Shown here: positions 17,755 to 26,610 of the stretch, one piece after another
Layout of the letters: each line of letters starts with the position of its first letter
Position numbering within the stretch: the stretch's first letter is position 1
Source: Methylosinus sp. C49
Lineage (GTDB): Bacteria; Pseudomonadota; Alphaproteobacteria; Rhizobiales; Beijerinckiaceae
Assembly (NCBI RefSeq): GCF_009936375.1
Contig: NZ_AP022332.1
Location: 3,132,501 to 3,196,500, forward strand
Reading direction: 5' to 3'
DNA: 64,000 bases
Notes under the pieces: generated by a model
Told to the model about the DNA's origin: nothing
Seen by the model: the letters and a program-made list of their open reading frames with translations, nothing else
Database searches by the model: none
Made by a program: the position numbers and the translations under genes

Positions 17755-17793
17755 GCCCACGCCGCGGCCTCACCCCGCGGCGTGGGCTTTTTT
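17755..17793 (+). terminator. Rho-independent terminator
   Basis: A perfect 13-bp stem (arms 17755-17767 and 17775-17787, GCCCACGCCGCGG and its complement), a 7-nt loop, then six T. It ends the transcript of the small secreted protein before hom. Confidence 0.93.
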
Positions 17794-17809
17794 CTCGGAA
17801 CAGGGTCAA

Positions 17810-19129
17810 ATGGCGGAAATCTTGCGCGTCGGCGTCGCGGGCTTGGGCACAGTGGGCGCTTCGGTCGTGCGGCTGCTGCAGAGGCAGGCGCAGGCGCTGG
17901 CGGCGCGCACCGGGCGCGAGATCGTCGTCACGGCGGTTTCCGCCCGCGACAAGGGCAAGGACCGCGGCGTCGACCTCGCCGGCGCGACCTTCTATGACGA
18001 TCCGGTCGCCCTCGCCGCCTCCGACGGCATAGATCTTTTCGTCGAGCTGATCGGCGGGTCCGAAGGACCGGCGCGCGTCAGCGTCGAGACGGCCCTCTCC
18101 AAAGGCAAATCTGTCGTCACCGCCAATAAGGCGCTGCTCTCCGCCCATGGCTCGGCGCTGGCCGAGCTGGCCGAGAGCCGCCATGTCGCGCTCGCCTTCG
18201 AGGCGTCGGTGGCCGGCGGCATACCGATCGTCAAGACGCTGCGCGAGGGCCTCGCCGGCAATTCGATCGAGCGCGTCTATGGCATTCTCAACGGCACCTG
18301 CAATTACATTCTCTCGCGCATGGAGGCGGAGCGCCTCTCCTTCGAGGAGTGCCTGAAGGAGGCGCAGCGCTTGGGCTATGCCGAGGCGGACCCGACCTTC
18401 GACATCGGCGGTTTCGACACGGCGCATAAGCTGTCGATTCTCGCCTCGCTCGCCTTCGGCGCGAAGATCGCGCCCGAGGCGGTGGAGATAGAGGGCATTG
18501 AGCGTGTGACCCTCGCCGACATAGACGCGGCCGGCGAACTCGGCTTCCGCATCAAGCTGCTCGGCGTCGCCCAGCGCACGGCGCAAGGCATAGAGCAGCG
18601 CGTGCACCCCACGATGGTGCGCAAGACCACCGCCATCGCCCAGGTGATGGGCGTCACCAACGCCGTGACCATAGACGCAGACGCCGTGCATGAGCTGACT
18701 TTGGTCGGCCCCGGCGCCGGCGGCGACGCCACCGCCTCCGCCGTCGTCGCCGATATCGCCGACATCGCCAAAGGCGTGCGCTCCGCGCCCTTCGGCCTGC
18801 CGAGCGCCTCGCTGCGCAAGCTCGAGCGCGCGCCGGCGGCGCTGCATGAAGGCGGCTATTACATCCGCCTCGCCGTGCCGGACGTGCCGGGCGCCTTCGC
18901 CGCCATCGCCACCGCCATGGCGGAGCGCAAGATCTCGCTCGAAAGCATCATGCAGCATGGCGCGCGCGCGGCGCGGCGCAGCGGCGCGGCTCAGGTCGGC
19001 GCGCAAGTTGGAGTGATTCTCATCACCCATGCGACCACGGAACGTCTGGTGCGCGAGGCGCTCGACGCCATCTACGCCGACGGCGTCATCGCCGAGCCGG
19101 CGCAGGTCATCCGCATCGAGCGCGAATAG
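17810..19129 (+). CDS. hom: Homoserine dehydrogenase
   Basis: Reduces aspartate semialdehyde to homoserine with NAD(P)H, the branch point to threonine and methionine. At 439 residues it has all three domains: the nucleotide-binding fold (VGVAGLGTVGASVV), the catalytic part with VTANKALLS, NGTCNYILSRM and the DPTFDIGGFDTAHK segment that carries the catalytic Lys/Asp, and a C-terminal ACT domain (YYIRLAVPDVPGAFAAIA) for feedback control by threonine. It starts 17 bp after a terminator and is followed 21 bp later by glpX, a pairing common in Hyphomicrobiales. Confidence 0.96.
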   Translation: MAEILRVGVAGLGTVGASVVRLLQRQAQALAARTGREIVVTAVSARDKGKDRGVDLAGATFYDDPVALAASDGIDLFVELIGGSEGPARVSVETALSKGKSVVTANKALLSAHGSALAELAESRHVALAFEASVAGGIPIVKTLREGLAGNSIERVYGILNGTCNYILSRMEAERLSFEECLKEAQRLGYAEADPTFDIGGFDTAHKLSILASLAFGAKIAPEAVEIEGIERVTLADIDAAGELGFRIKLLGVAQRTAQGIEQRVHPTMVRKTTAIAQVMGVTNAVTIDADAVHELTLVGPGAGGDATASAVVADIADIAKGVRSAPFGLPSASLRKLERAPAALHEGGYYIRLAVPDVPGAFAAIATAMAERKISLESIMQHGARAARRSGAAQVGAQVGVILITHATTERLVREALDAIYADGVIAEPAQVIRIERE

Positions 19130-19150
19130 CGCATCGCCGGAGAAAAATGC

Positions 19151-20146
19151 ATGGCGCGCCCCGCATCGGCCGCAGAAAAATCCCTCGATCGCAATCTGAC
19201 CCTCGAGCTCGCCCGCGTCACCGAGCGGGCGGCCGTGGCGGCGGCGCGCTGGCGTGGACGCGGCGATGAGATGGCCGCCGACCAGGCCGCCGTCGACGCC
19301 ATGCGCAGCGAATTGGGCCGGCTGGCGATTCGCGGCCGCATCGTCATCGGCGAGGGCGAGCGTGACTCTGCGCCCATGCTGTTCATCGGCGAGGAAGTGG
19401 GCGCCGGCGGCGGCCCGCGCGTCGATCTCGCCGTGGCGCCGCTCGAGGGCTCGACGCTCTGCGCCAAGGACATGCCGGGCGCGATCTCGATCGTCGCCAT
19501 CGCCGCCGCGGGCTCGCTGCTCTATGCGCCCGATGTCTATATGGACAAGATCGCCATCGGCCCCGGCTATCCGCCGGGCGTCGTCGATCTCGACAATGAG
19601 CCGGACGCCAATATCGCCGCCCTCGCCGCAGCCAAGGGCGTCGCGGCGCAGGACGTCACCATCTGCATATTGGACCGGCCCCGCCATGCCGAGCTGATCG
19701 CGCGTTGCCGCGCGGCGGGCGCGCGGGTGCGGCTCATCAGCGACGGCGATGTAGCGGGCATCATCTTCACCGCCCAGCCGGCGGAGACCGGCGTCGACAT
19801 GTATCTCGGCGCCGGCGGCGCGCCGGAGGGCGTGCTGGCGGCCGGCGTACTGCGCTGCGTCGGCGGCCAGATGCAGGGCCGCCTCGTGCTCGACAGCCCC
19901 GCCAAGACGGCGCGCGCGGCGGAAATGGGCGTGCGCGATCCGCGCAAGAAATATGAGCTGGAGGAGCTGGCCTCCGGCGATGTGGTGGTCTGCGCGACCG
20001 GCGTCACCGACGGGCCGCTGCTGTTCGGCGTGGTCTTCGGCAAGGATGCGATCGAGACGGAGACGCTAATCTATCGCTCCTCCACCGGCACAGTGCGCCG
20101 CATCAGCGCCCAGCATCGCGTGAGCGGGAAATTCGAATTGGATTGA
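19151..20146 (+). CDS. glpX: Class II fructose-1,6-bisphosphatase (GlpX)
   Basis: Removes the 1-phosphate of fructose-1,6-bisphosphate in gluconeogenesis and, in autotrophs, the Calvin cycle; class II enzymes may also act on sedoheptulose bisphosphate. The 331-residue protein shows the GlpX motifs GEGERDSAPMLFIGEEVG and VDLAVAPLEGSTLCAKD (metal and phosphate sites), ISDGDVAGIIF, and GAGGAPEGVLAAGVLRCVGGQMQ in its usual place. It follows hom by 21 bp and precedes the MAPEG gene by 6 bp, so all three may be one operon. Confidence 0.95.
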   Translation: MARPASAAEKSLDRNLTLELARVTERAAVAAARWRGRGDEMAADQAAVDAMRSELGRLAIRGRIVIGEGERDSAPMLFIGEEVGAGGGPRVDLAVAPLEGSTLCAKDMPGAISIVAIAAAGSLLYAPDVYMDKIAIGPGYPPGVVDLDNEPDANIAALAAAKGVAAQDVTICILDRPRHAELIARCRAAGARVRLISDGDVAGIIFTAQPAETGVDMYLGAGGAPEGVLAAGVLRCVGGQMQGRLVLDSPAKTARAAEMGVRDPRKKYELEELASGDVVVCATGVTDGPLLFGVVFGKDAIETETLIYRSSTGTVRRISAQHRVSGKFELD

Positions 20147-20152
20147 ACGATC

Positions 20153-20569
20153 TTGTCCACGAAATTGGTTTTGCTCCCCGTCTTCGCTCTCGTCGCACTC
20201 GCTCTGGGGCTGCTCGTCGCTCTCGCTCGGTCGCGCATTCGCGCGCTGCGGGGCAAAGTGGTGAAGCCGGCCGATATTGCGCTCAATCGGGGCTGGCCGG
20301 ACCAGATCGCCCAGCTCGCCAATTCCTACGCCAGCCAGTTCGAGCTGCCCGTGCTGTTCTATGCGCTCGTCGCGCTGACGCTGGTCACGGAAAAGGCGGA
20401 CCTTTTATTCGTCGCGCTGGAATGGGCCTTTGTCGCGACGCGTTACGCGCACGCCGCGATTCACGTCACCAGCAATCATGTGCAGCGACGGTTTTTCGCC
20501 TTCGCTGCGGGCTTCGCGCTACTCGCCCTGATGTGGGCGATCTTCGCCGCGCGGATCGTCTTTTCCTGA
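20153..20569 (+). CDS. MAPEG-family membrane protein
   Basis: A 138-residue integral membrane protein with four hydrophobic helices, matching the MAPEG fold (glutathione and eicosanoid metabolism in eukaryotes; poorly known in bacteria). The NRGWPDQIAQLANSYASQFELPVLFYALVAL stretch (split here by family convention at NSYASQFE) and RYAHAAIHVTSNHVQRR are the conserved loop regions. The start appears to be TTG at 20153. The last 31 bases of the gene are part of a 42-bp direct repeat whose second copy is at 22446-22487, so a small element seems to have inserted exactly at this 3' end while keeping the protein intact. Confidence 0.8.
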   Translation: MSTKLVLLPVFALVALALGLLVALARSRIRALRGKVVKPADIALNRGWPDQIAQLANSYASQFELPVLFYALVALTLVTEKADLLFVALEWAFVATRYAHAAIHVTSNHVQRRFFAFAAGFALLALMWAIFAARIVFS

Positions 20570-20580
20570 CGATCCGCGGC
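20539..20580 (+). repeat. Direct repeat copy 1 (att-like; 3' end of MAPEG gene)
   Basis: 42 bases matching 22446-22487 at 39 positions. It includes the last codons and TGA of the MAPEG gene and a hairpin (GCGGATCGTC / GACGATCCGC). See the second copy and the finding on the 1.9-kb element. Confidence 0.75.
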
Positions 20581-20712
20581 CGCGAGCTCGAGGCCCAGAC
20601 CACGGGAGCATCCAGCGCTTTTCCTGCCGAAGCGGATGCCGGCTCGGCGTCGGAAGCACGTCGTTCAGAAGAATCTTTCCGCGTTTCGATGAAACATGGA
20701 ACGATTCTTCTC
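20570..20712. other. Spacer with hairpin next to the recombinase gene
   Basis: No gene. It contains an 18-bp imperfect inverted repeat (arms 20670-20687 and 20691-20708, three mismatches, 3-nt loop) ending 5 bp from the recombinase stop codon. It may act in ending the recombinase transcript or be part of a recombination site. Confidence 0.5.
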
Positions 20713-21285
20713 CTAGCCCCGACCGGCGGGAAAGGCGTTGCGCAGGCTCCGCTGGAGGGTGCGAACAGACACGCCCAATTCCTCCGCCACCTCCTGCACC
20801 TGGGTCTTCTCCTGCCGTATGGCTTCGAAAGCGTCGGCGATCTGGTCGGGACTGAGCGATTTCGGCCGCCCGAGCGTGCAGCCGCGCGCCCGAGCGGCTG
20901 AGAGCCCCGCCCGCGTTCTTTCGCTGATGAGGGAACGCTCGAACTCGGCCAGCGCCGCCATCATATGGAACATCAGCCGTCCGCCCGATGAGGTCGTGTT
21001 GATATTCTCGGTCAGAGACTGAAAATTGATCCCTCTCTTTCCGAGCTTATCCATCAACGCGACGAGACCGGGCAAAGACCGGCCGAGCCGATCCAGGCGC
21101 CACACGACCAAAGTGTCGCCAGACTTCAAATTCTGCATCGCCTTCTCCAGACCCTCGCGACTGAAATCAAGTCCAGAGCGCCCGTGATCCGTAAAAATTT
21201 CATCACATCCTACCTTTTCTAAGGCTTTGAGCTGCAGATCGAGTTTTTGCTCGTCTGTTGATACTCGCGCATAGCCGACGATCAT
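20713..21285 (-). CDS. Serine recombinase (resolvase/invertase family)
   Basis: A 190-residue site-specific recombinase of the small Tn3 resolvase/DNA invertase type. The catalytic serine is in MIVGYARVSTDEQKLDLQ; the active-site arginines are in LVVWRLDRLGRSLPGL and AEFERSLISERTRAGL; the C-terminal DNA-binding helix-turn-helix is TQVQEVAEELGVSVRTLQRSL. All catalytic parts are present, so it is probably active. It lies inside the segment bounded by the two 42-bp direct repeats and may be what moved it. A long AT-rich upstream region with related CGTGTCTCG and ACGAGACAG sequences (near 21296 and 21366) could hold its binding sites. Confidence 0.92.
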   Translation of the reverse strand: MIVGYARVSTDEQKLDLQLKALEKVGCDEIFTDHGRSGLDFSREGLEKAMQNLKSGDTLVVWRLDRLGRSLPGLVALMDKLGKRGINFQSLTENINTTSSGGRLMFHMMAALAEFERSLISERTRAGLSAARARGCTLGRPKSLSPDQIADAFEAIRQEKTQVQEVAEELGVSVRTLQRSLRNAFPAGRG

Positions 21286-21514
21286 TATTTGTTCTCGTGT
21301 CTCGATGCCAAAACGGCGCTGTCACGTCGTAAAGAAACGGTTTTTGTCTACCAAACTATCTCAATACGAGACAGAAAGGCTTGACAAAATCGGTCCTTTC
21401 TTGCCTGCGCCTTGAAATATGCGCTCGGTTAAAATAATCCTGTAATTACAATGCTAACATGCGCACGATGTCACAGGATTTTTACGCGCTAGTTATGGTC
21501 ACAAAGGACCGTTT

Positions 21515-21817
21515 ATGCCGCGAAATCAGGAATTCGACGCTGCAGCCCTGCGCCGATGCGGGGACCAAAAGAGGTCTTCTTTCCCTTCGAGCTTCGGTGG
21601 CGACAGACTCGCAGTCCCGGACGAGCGCGCGGCCAACCGCGACCTCGACGCCAGAGATATCCGCGTGTCGGACACTGTCGCCGGAATGATGATCGCCGCA
21701 GTCTCCGGCGCGGTCGTCGGGTTTCTGACGGCCGGAGGAGTTGCTTGCGCCGCTCTGGTCTTCGTGTCGGCGATTGTCGGCGCCTATGCGGGCTGGCAGG
21801 CGCGAGGCGGCGAATGA
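21515..21817 (+). CDS. 100-residue membrane protein of the recombinase element
   Basis: Starts at the ATG at 21515 with AAAGGA at 7-nt spacing. The first 50 residues are charged and soluble; residues 52-95 form two hydrophobic helices (VAGMMIAAVSGAVVGFLTAG and VACAALVFVSAIVGAYAGW) with glycine-rich packing. The stop overlaps the next start (ATGA), so it is translationally coupled with the helix-turn-helix protein. No family is recognised. It lies between the two 42-bp direct repeats. Confidence 0.6.
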   Translation: MPRNQEFDAAALRRCGDQKRSSFPSSFGGDRLAVPDERAANRDLDARDIRVSDTVAGMMIAAVSGAVVGFLTAGGVACAALVFVSAIVGAYAGWQARGGE

Positions 21818-22434
21818 TGGCAAACCATTCCTCACGCGCCTCCGGCGTGGCGCCATTCGGAAGGCGTGGCCAGCGCCGCGACGACGAGCCGGGCAGCCGG
21901 CGCCGAGCCGGGGACGAGCCGAGCAGGTATCGACGCGTCAGACTGCGGACGCTCGGCGCGGAGCTGACGCTCGTCTATATCGCGGACTTTCAAGGCCTCG
22001 CTCCGCAATTTCTGGTGCGGTTCGACGAGGACGGGCCGTATCTTTCCGTCGGGGATCCAGTCGCGTTTTCGCTGGCGTCGAAGGAGGAGCCGACCGGTCG
22101 TGAGTCGCCCGGCCGTCCTCGCGTCCTCTCCGACGCCGATGCGGAGCGGAACCGAATCCTGCTCATAGCCGGAGACGAAGACGCAATCGATCGCGCCGCC
22201 GCTCAGCCTCGGCAAAATCATGGACAAATTCCGCTCGACACAGCGGATATAGCCGTGGACATGCTCATCGGCTATTCGATCGAGTCCGTCGAACGACGGC
22301 TCGTTCTGCGCACATTGCGCCGTTTCAACGGCGATTATCGACAGGCCGCCTTTGCTCTGGGGCTGTCGACGCGAGAATTGTCGGCGAAGCTTCTGGCGCT
22401 GCTCTACGCGGACGCATCCGCGACCGGGGAATAA
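21814..22434 (+). CDS. Fis-type helix-turn-helix protein of the recombinase element
   Basis: A 206-residue protein. The N-terminal 50 residues are arginine-rich and probably disordered; a central part (LTLVYIADFQGLAPQFLVRF) looks like beta strands; the C-terminal 50 residues (VERRLVLRTLRRFNGDYRQAA, then FALGLSTRELSAKLLAL) match the Fis-type HTH at the end of NtrC-like activators and Fis. It lacks the AAA+ domain of such activators, so it is a stand-alone DNA-binding protein. It overlaps the membrane protein gene by 4 bp, and its stop is 12 bp before the second direct repeat. Confidence 0.65.
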   Translation: MMANHSSRASGVAPFGRRGQRRDDEPGSRRRAGDEPSRYRRVRLRTLGAELTLVYIADFQGLAPQFLVRFDEDGPYLSVGDPVAFSLASKEEPTGRESPGRPRVLSDADAERNRILLIAGDEDAIDRAAAQPRQNHGQIPLDTADIAVDMLIGYSIESVERRLVLRTLRRFNGDYRQAAFALGLSTRELSAKLLALLYADASATGE

Positions 22435-22445
22435 CGCTATGGAAA

Positions 22446-22487
22446 GATCTTCGCCGCGCGGATCGCCTTTTCGTGACGATCCGCAGC
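22446..22487 (+). repeat. Direct repeat copy 2 (att-like)
   Basis: Differs from 20539-20580 at three positions. Translated in the MAPEG frame it still reads IFAARIAFS-stop, against IFAARIVFS-stop in the gene, so it is a displaced copy of the gene's 3' end rather than a chance hairpin. Confidence 0.75.
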
Positions 22488-22500
22488 GGCGAAGCGAAAC

Positions 22501-22644
22501 TCAGTATTTGCGGCCGGTCTCGAGCTGGGTCTTGGCGTCGAGCGGCTTCTTCGGCGGCGGGGTCAGGTCGGGCTGCGACTGAGCCGCGCAGGCGGCCAGC
22601 GAGAGAGCGAGCAGAATAGCGGCGAACGGACGAAGAGAGCGCAT
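22501..22644 (-). CDS. 47-residue lipoprotein
   Basis: A short frame from the ATG at 22644 to the TGA at 22501. It starts MRSLRPFAAILLALSLAAC, a signal peptide ending in a lipobox, followed by a 28-residue mature tail rich in proline and lysine (QPDLTPPPKKPLDAKTQ). Small lipoproteins of this type are common in alphaproteobacteria and often wrongly left out of annotations. The function is unknown. It converges with the MAPEG/recombinase-element region. Confidence 0.7.
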   Translation of the reverse strand: MRSLRPFAAILLALSLAACAAQSQPDLTPPPKKPLDAKTQLETGRKY

Positions 22645-22848
22645 CTTTTAGCTTCCGACGGTATGTGTGGAAAACGCCGTGGCTTTCGCGGCGCAACATG
22701 ACTTCAGCTAGGCTATTGAGGCCAGATTGTGGCCGTGAGCGCTACCATGGCGATTTTCTGAGACTTTTTGCCTTTCCATGCGCTATCTCACCTCTCGAGC
22801 GCGCAGGCGCTGGCCTGCCGGCCCGCGAGGCCGTAAAGCAAAAGCGAC

Positions 22849-24141
22849 ATGACTCCCGCCGCACAAGTCTCCGCCGCCATTGAAATCCTCGCCGAGCTCG
22901 CCGAGCGCCGCCGTCCGGCCGCCGATGCGATCAAGGATTGGGGACTTTCGCACCGATTCGCCGGCTCCAAGGACCGCGCGTCCATATCGAGCCTCGTGTT
23001 CGACGCGCTACGCAAGCGCGCCTCGGCCGCATTCCTGATGGGCGACGACTCGCCTCGCGCCGTCGTCATCGGCGCGCTGCGCGAATCGCACGGGCTTTCC
23101 ATCGAGGAGATCGCAGCGCTGTTCTCGGGCGAAGGCCACGCCCCCGCCCCGCTCACGGCAGAGGAGCGCGAGCGCCTCGCTACGGCGACGCTCGAAGGCG
23201 CGCCGGCGCATATTCTCGGCGACTATCCCGAATGGCTGGCCGAGCGCTTCGCCGCCGCCTTCGGCGCGGCCGCGGCCGAGGAGGGCCGCGCTCTCGCCGC
23301 GCGCGCGCCGGTCGATCTGCGCGCCAATATTTTGAAGGCCTCGCGTGAGGACGCGCTGCGCCGTCTCGCGCATCTTTCGCCGGAGCCGACGCCTTTATCG
23401 CCGCTCGGCCTGCGCATCGCGCCGCCGACCAAGGGGCGCGGCCCGGCGCTGACGGCCGAGCCGGCCTATGTCAAAGGCCTGGTCGAGCCGCAGGACGAAG
23501 GCTCGCAGATCGCCGCCCTGCTCTGCGCCGCCGAGCCCGGCGAGCAGGTTCTGGACCTTTGCGCCGGCGGCGGCGGCAAGACGCTGGCGCTGGCCGGGCA
23601 GATGCATAATCGCGGGCAGATCTACGCCTTCGACGACGACGGCCGCCGCCTCACCCCCATTTATCCGCGGCTCGAGCGCGCTGGCGCACGCAATGTGCAA
23701 GTCCGCGCCCCGCGCGGGAAGACGGATGTGCTCGCCGATCTCGAGGCGCGCTGCGGCCTCGTGCTGATCGACGCGCCCTGCACCGGAACCGGAACCTGGC
23801 GCCGCCACCCGGACGCCAAATGGCGCCTCGCCCCGGGCGCGCTGGAGCAGCGCATCGCCGAGCAGCAGGAGCTGCTGGACAAGGCCCCGCGCTTCGTGAA
23901 GGCGGGCGGGCGCGTCGCCTATGTGACCTGCTCGCTGCTGATCGACGAGAATGAGGCGCAGATCGCGCGCTTTCTCGACGGACATGCGGATTTTTCCGCC
24001 ATTCCGGCCGAAGAGGCTGCGGCCAAGGCCGGGCTGCCGGAGCTGGCGCAATTCGCCTCGCCGCATGGGGCGGGATTTCGGCTGACGCCGCACACGGCGG
24101 GGACCGATGGGTTCTATGTGTGCGTGCTTAAGCGCGGGTGA
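22849..24141 (+). CDS. RsmB/NOP-family RNA (cytosine-5) methyltransferase
   Basis: A 430-residue SAM-dependent enzyme that probably makes m5C in rRNA. The N-terminal 130 residues are the NusB-like helical RNA-binding domain; the methyltransferase part has motif I VLDLCAGGGGKTLALA, motif IV LIDAPCTGTGTWRRHPD with the cysteine that releases the product, and motif VI VAYVTCSLLIDENE with the catalytic cysteine. It is shaped like RsmB, but alphaproteobacteria have more than one such protein, so the symbol is left blank. The start is ATG at 22849. Confidence 0.93.
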   Translation: MTPAAQVSAAIEILAELAERRRPAADAIKDWGLSHRFAGSKDRASISSLVFDALRKRASAAFLMGDDSPRAVVIGALRESHGLSIEEIAALFSGEGHAPAPLTAEERERLATATLEGAPAHILGDYPEWLAERFAAAFGAAAAEEGRALAARAPVDLRANILKASREDALRRLAHLSPEPTPLSPLGLRIAPPTKGRGPALTAEPAYVKGLVEPQDEGSQIAALLCAAEPGEQVLDLCAGGGGKTLALAGQMHNRGQIYAFDDDGRRLTPIYPRLERAGARNVQVRAPRGKTDVLADLEARCGLVLIDAPCTGTGTWRRHPDAKWRLAPGALEQRIAEQQELLDKAPRFVKAGGRVAYVTCSLLIDENEAQIARFLDGHADFSAIPAEEAAAKAGLPELAQFASPHGAGFRLTPHTAGTDGFYVCVLKRG

Positions 24142-24227
24142 ATAGCGAAATTTGTCAAAGCTCGTTATTGCGCTATCTTTGGCTCAAGAGAGCTTTGTCC
24201 CCGAGCGAACCCATAGCGAGCGACCCC

Positions 24228-24497
24228 ATGAATGTGAGCCTCACCCCCGAGCTCGAGCGGCTGGTGCATCAGAAGGTGCAGACCGGCCGCTACACCTCCG
24301 CGAGCGAAGTGGTGCGCGAAGCGCTTCGCCTGATGGAGGAGCGCGACCGGCTGGAGGCTTGGCGCAAGGACGAAATCCGCGCGCAGATCGCCGCCGGCGT
24401 CGCGTCGCTGCGGGCCGGGCGAGGCGTGGACGGCGAGGAGGCGTTCGATCGGCTGGAAGCGGAGATCGACGCCGAGGAGCAGCGTAGCGCCGAGTGA
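24228..24497 (+). CDS. parD: ParD-type antitoxin
   Basis: An 89-residue ribbon-helix-helix protein (MNVSLTPELERLVHQKVQ, then YTSASEVVREALRLMEER), the ParD/CC2985 family. It binds its own promoter as a dimer and its C-terminal helix covers the ParE toxin. The stop overlaps the start of the toxin gene by 4 bp. I chose the ATG at 24228 because the ribbon strand begins there. Confidence 0.93.
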   Translation: MNVSLTPELERLVHQKVQTGRYTSASEVVREALRLMEERDRLEAWRKDEIRAQIAAGVASLRAGRGVDGEEAFDRLEAEIDAEEQRSAE

Positions 24498-24808
24498 GCC
24501 GCTTTCGCCTTTCGCCGGAAGCCCAGAGCGACCTCGAGGCCATAAGGCGCTATCTGACCCGCAAAGGCGGTCCGACGCTCGCCCGGCATGTCCTGGGCGA
24601 AATCCGTCATGCGCTGCGATTCATCGCCGAAAATCCTGGGGCCGGGCATAAAAGAGAGGACCTCACCGACGAGAAGGTGAAGTTTTGGCCGGTCTTTTCC
24701 TATTTGATCGTCTATGAGCCGTCGATGCGTCCAATCGGAATCGTGCGCATCATTCACGGGGCGCAAGACGTCGAGACGATGTTTTCCGAGAAGCCGCCGC
24801 AAATGTGA
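24494..24808 (+). CDS. parE: ParE-type toxin (RelE/ParE superfamily)
   Basis: A 104-residue toxin of the ParE/RelE fold; ParE members inhibit DNA gyrase. Typical features are FRLSPEAQSDLEAIRRYLTR, the LRFIAENPGAGHKREDL segment and the strands FWPVFSYLIVYEP and IGIVRIIHGAQDVETMF. The start is probably GTG at 24494, overlapping the parD stop. The pair is an ordinary chromosomal type II module between the methyltransferase gene and guaA. Confidence 0.92.
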   Translation: MSRFRLSPEAQSDLEAIRRYLTRKGGPTLARHVLGEIRHALRFIAENPGAGHKREDLTDEKVKFWPVFSYLIVYEPSMRPIGIVRIIHGAQDVETMFSEKPPQM

Positions 24809-24945
24809 GCGGTCCTCACAGACAGGGCCTTCGCCTTTCGCCGGCCGGGTCGCAACATCCCGAGGGGCACGCCGCGCTCTTGCGCATTGCCGACGACGAG
24901 AGGTAGTCACTAGCTCTCGCGAGCCCCCACACACGAAAGACCAGC

Positions 24946-26547
24946 ATGACCGCCACTGAGAGCTTCCACCACGACATCGCCGATCGCCACGACAAGCTGC
25001 TGATCGTCGATTTCGGCTCGCAGGTGACGCAGCTCATCGCGCGGCGCGTGCGCGAGGCCGGCGTCTATTGCGAGATCGCGCCCTTCCAGAGCGCCGAGCG
25101 CGCCTTCGCCGAGATCCGCCCCAAGGCGGTGATCCTCTCCGGCGGCCCCTGCTCCGTCACCGAGGACGGCTCGCCGCGCGCGCCGCAGAGCATTTTCGAC
25201 GCGAAAATCCCCGTGCTCGCCATTTGCTACGGCGAGCAGCTGCTCGCCGCGCAATTGGGCGGCGCGGTCGAGGGCGGGCATCATCGCGAGTTCGGCCGCG
25301 CCGAGATCGGCGTCGTCGAGGAGAGCCCGCTCTTCTCCGGCGTGTGGGAAAAGGGCGGCCGCTATCCGGTGTGGATGAGCCATGGCGACCGCGTCACCCG
25401 CCTGCCGGAAGGCTTTCGCGTCATCGCCGCCTCCGAGAACGCCCCCATGGGCGCCATCGCCGACGAGGCGCGCCGCTATTACGGCGTGCAATTCCATCTC
25501 GAGGTCGCGCATACGCCGGACGGCGCCAAGCTCATCTCCAATTTCGTCCATAATGTCGCGGGGCTGAAATCCGACTGGACCATGTCCGCCTTTCGCGGCG
25601 AGGCGATCGACGCGATACGCCGCCAAGTGGGCCCCGGCCGCGTGCTCTGCGGGCTTTCGGGCGGCGTCGATTCCGCCGTCGCGGCCGTGCTGATCCATGA
25701 GGCGATCGGCGACGCCCTGACTTGCGTCTTCGTCGATCACGGCCTGCTGCGCGGCGGCGAGGCGGAGGAGGTCGTCACCCTCTTCCGCGATCACTACAAC
25801 ATCCCGCTCGTGCATGTGGCGGCGCAGGAGCTGTTCCTGCAAGCGCTGGAAGGCGTCGAGGACCCGGAGATCAAGCGCAAGACGATCGGCCGCCTCTTCA
25901 TCGAGACTTTCGAAGAAGAGGCGAAGAAGATCGCCGCCGACGGGCGCGGCGCGCCGCAATTTCTGGCGCAAGGCACGCTCTATCCTGATGTGATCGAGAG
26001 CGTGTCCTTCTCCGGCGGGCCTTCGGTGACGATCAAGTCGCATCACAATGTCGGCGGCCTGCCCGAGCGCATGAATATGAAGCTCGTCGAGCCCTTGCGC
26101 GAATTGTTCAAGGACGAGGTGCGCGCGCTCGGCCGCGAGCTGGGCCTACCCGAGGCCTTCGTCGGCCGCCACCCCTTCCCCGGCCCCGGCCTCGCCATCC
26201 GCTGCCCGGGTGGAATCACGCGCGAGAAGCTGGAGATTTTGCGCAAGGCCGACGCCATCTATCTCGACGAAATTCGCAAGGCCGGACTCTATGACGTGAT
26301 CTGGCAGGCCTTTGCCGTGCTGCTGCCGGTGCGCACTGTGGGCGTGATGGGCGACGGCCGCAGCTACGACCATGTCTGCGCTTTGCGCGCGGTGACGAGC
26401 ACGGATGGGATGACCGCGGATTTCTATCCCTTCGACATGAATTTTCTAGGCCGGGCGGCGACGCGCATCATCAATGAGGTGCGCGGAGTGAATCGCGTGG
26501 TGTACGACGTGACCAGCAAGCCGCCGGGGACGATCGAGTGGGAGTGA
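24946..26547 (+). CDS. guaA: GMP synthase (glutamine-hydrolysing)
   Basis: Aminates XMP to GMP with glutamine and ATP. The 533-residue enzyme has the class I glutamine amidotransferase domain ([16 protein letters not shown]; in place of the usual GICYG nucleophile region it reads [10 protein letters not shown]; and [12 protein letters not shown] for the His/Glu pair), the ATP-pyrophosphatase P loop [14 protein letters not shown], and the C-terminal dimer domain ending PPGTIEWE. In the amidotransferase triad block the usual HPE is HLE here, still with His and Glu. The gene's 3' end is a known landing site for genomic islands, and an unrelated gene follows 63 bp later. Confidence 0.97.
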   Translation: MTATESFHHDIADRHDKLLIVDFGSQVTQLIARRVREAGVYCEIAPFQSAERAFAEIRPKAVILSGGPCSVTEDGSPRAPQSIFDAKIPVLAICYGEQLLAAQLGGAVEGGHHREFGRAEIGVVEESPLFSGVWEKGGRYPVWMSHGDRVTRLPEGFRVIAASENAPMGAIADEARRYYGVQFHLEVAHTPDGAKLISNFVHNVAGLKSDWTMSAFRGEAIDAIRRQVGPGRVLCGLSGGVDSAVAAVLIHEAIGDALTCVFVDHGLLRGGEAEEVVTLFRDHYNIPLVHVAAQELFLQALEGVEDPEIKRKTIGRLFIETFEEEAKKIAADGRGAPQFLAQGTLYPDVIESVSFSGGPSVTIKSHHNVGGLPERMNMKLVEPLRELFKDEVRALGRELGLPEAFVGRHPFPGPGLAIRCPGGITREKLEILRKADAIYLDEIRKAGLYDVIWQAFAVLLPVRTVGVMGDGRSYDHVCALRAVTSTDGMTADFYPFDMNFLGRAATRIINEVRGVNRVVYDVTSKPPGTIEWE

Positions 26548-26610
26548 GGGGTGCCGACAACGGCGATGTTGGGCACGCTTGCCGATTCACCGAATGACAA
26601 TGAGTGACTT

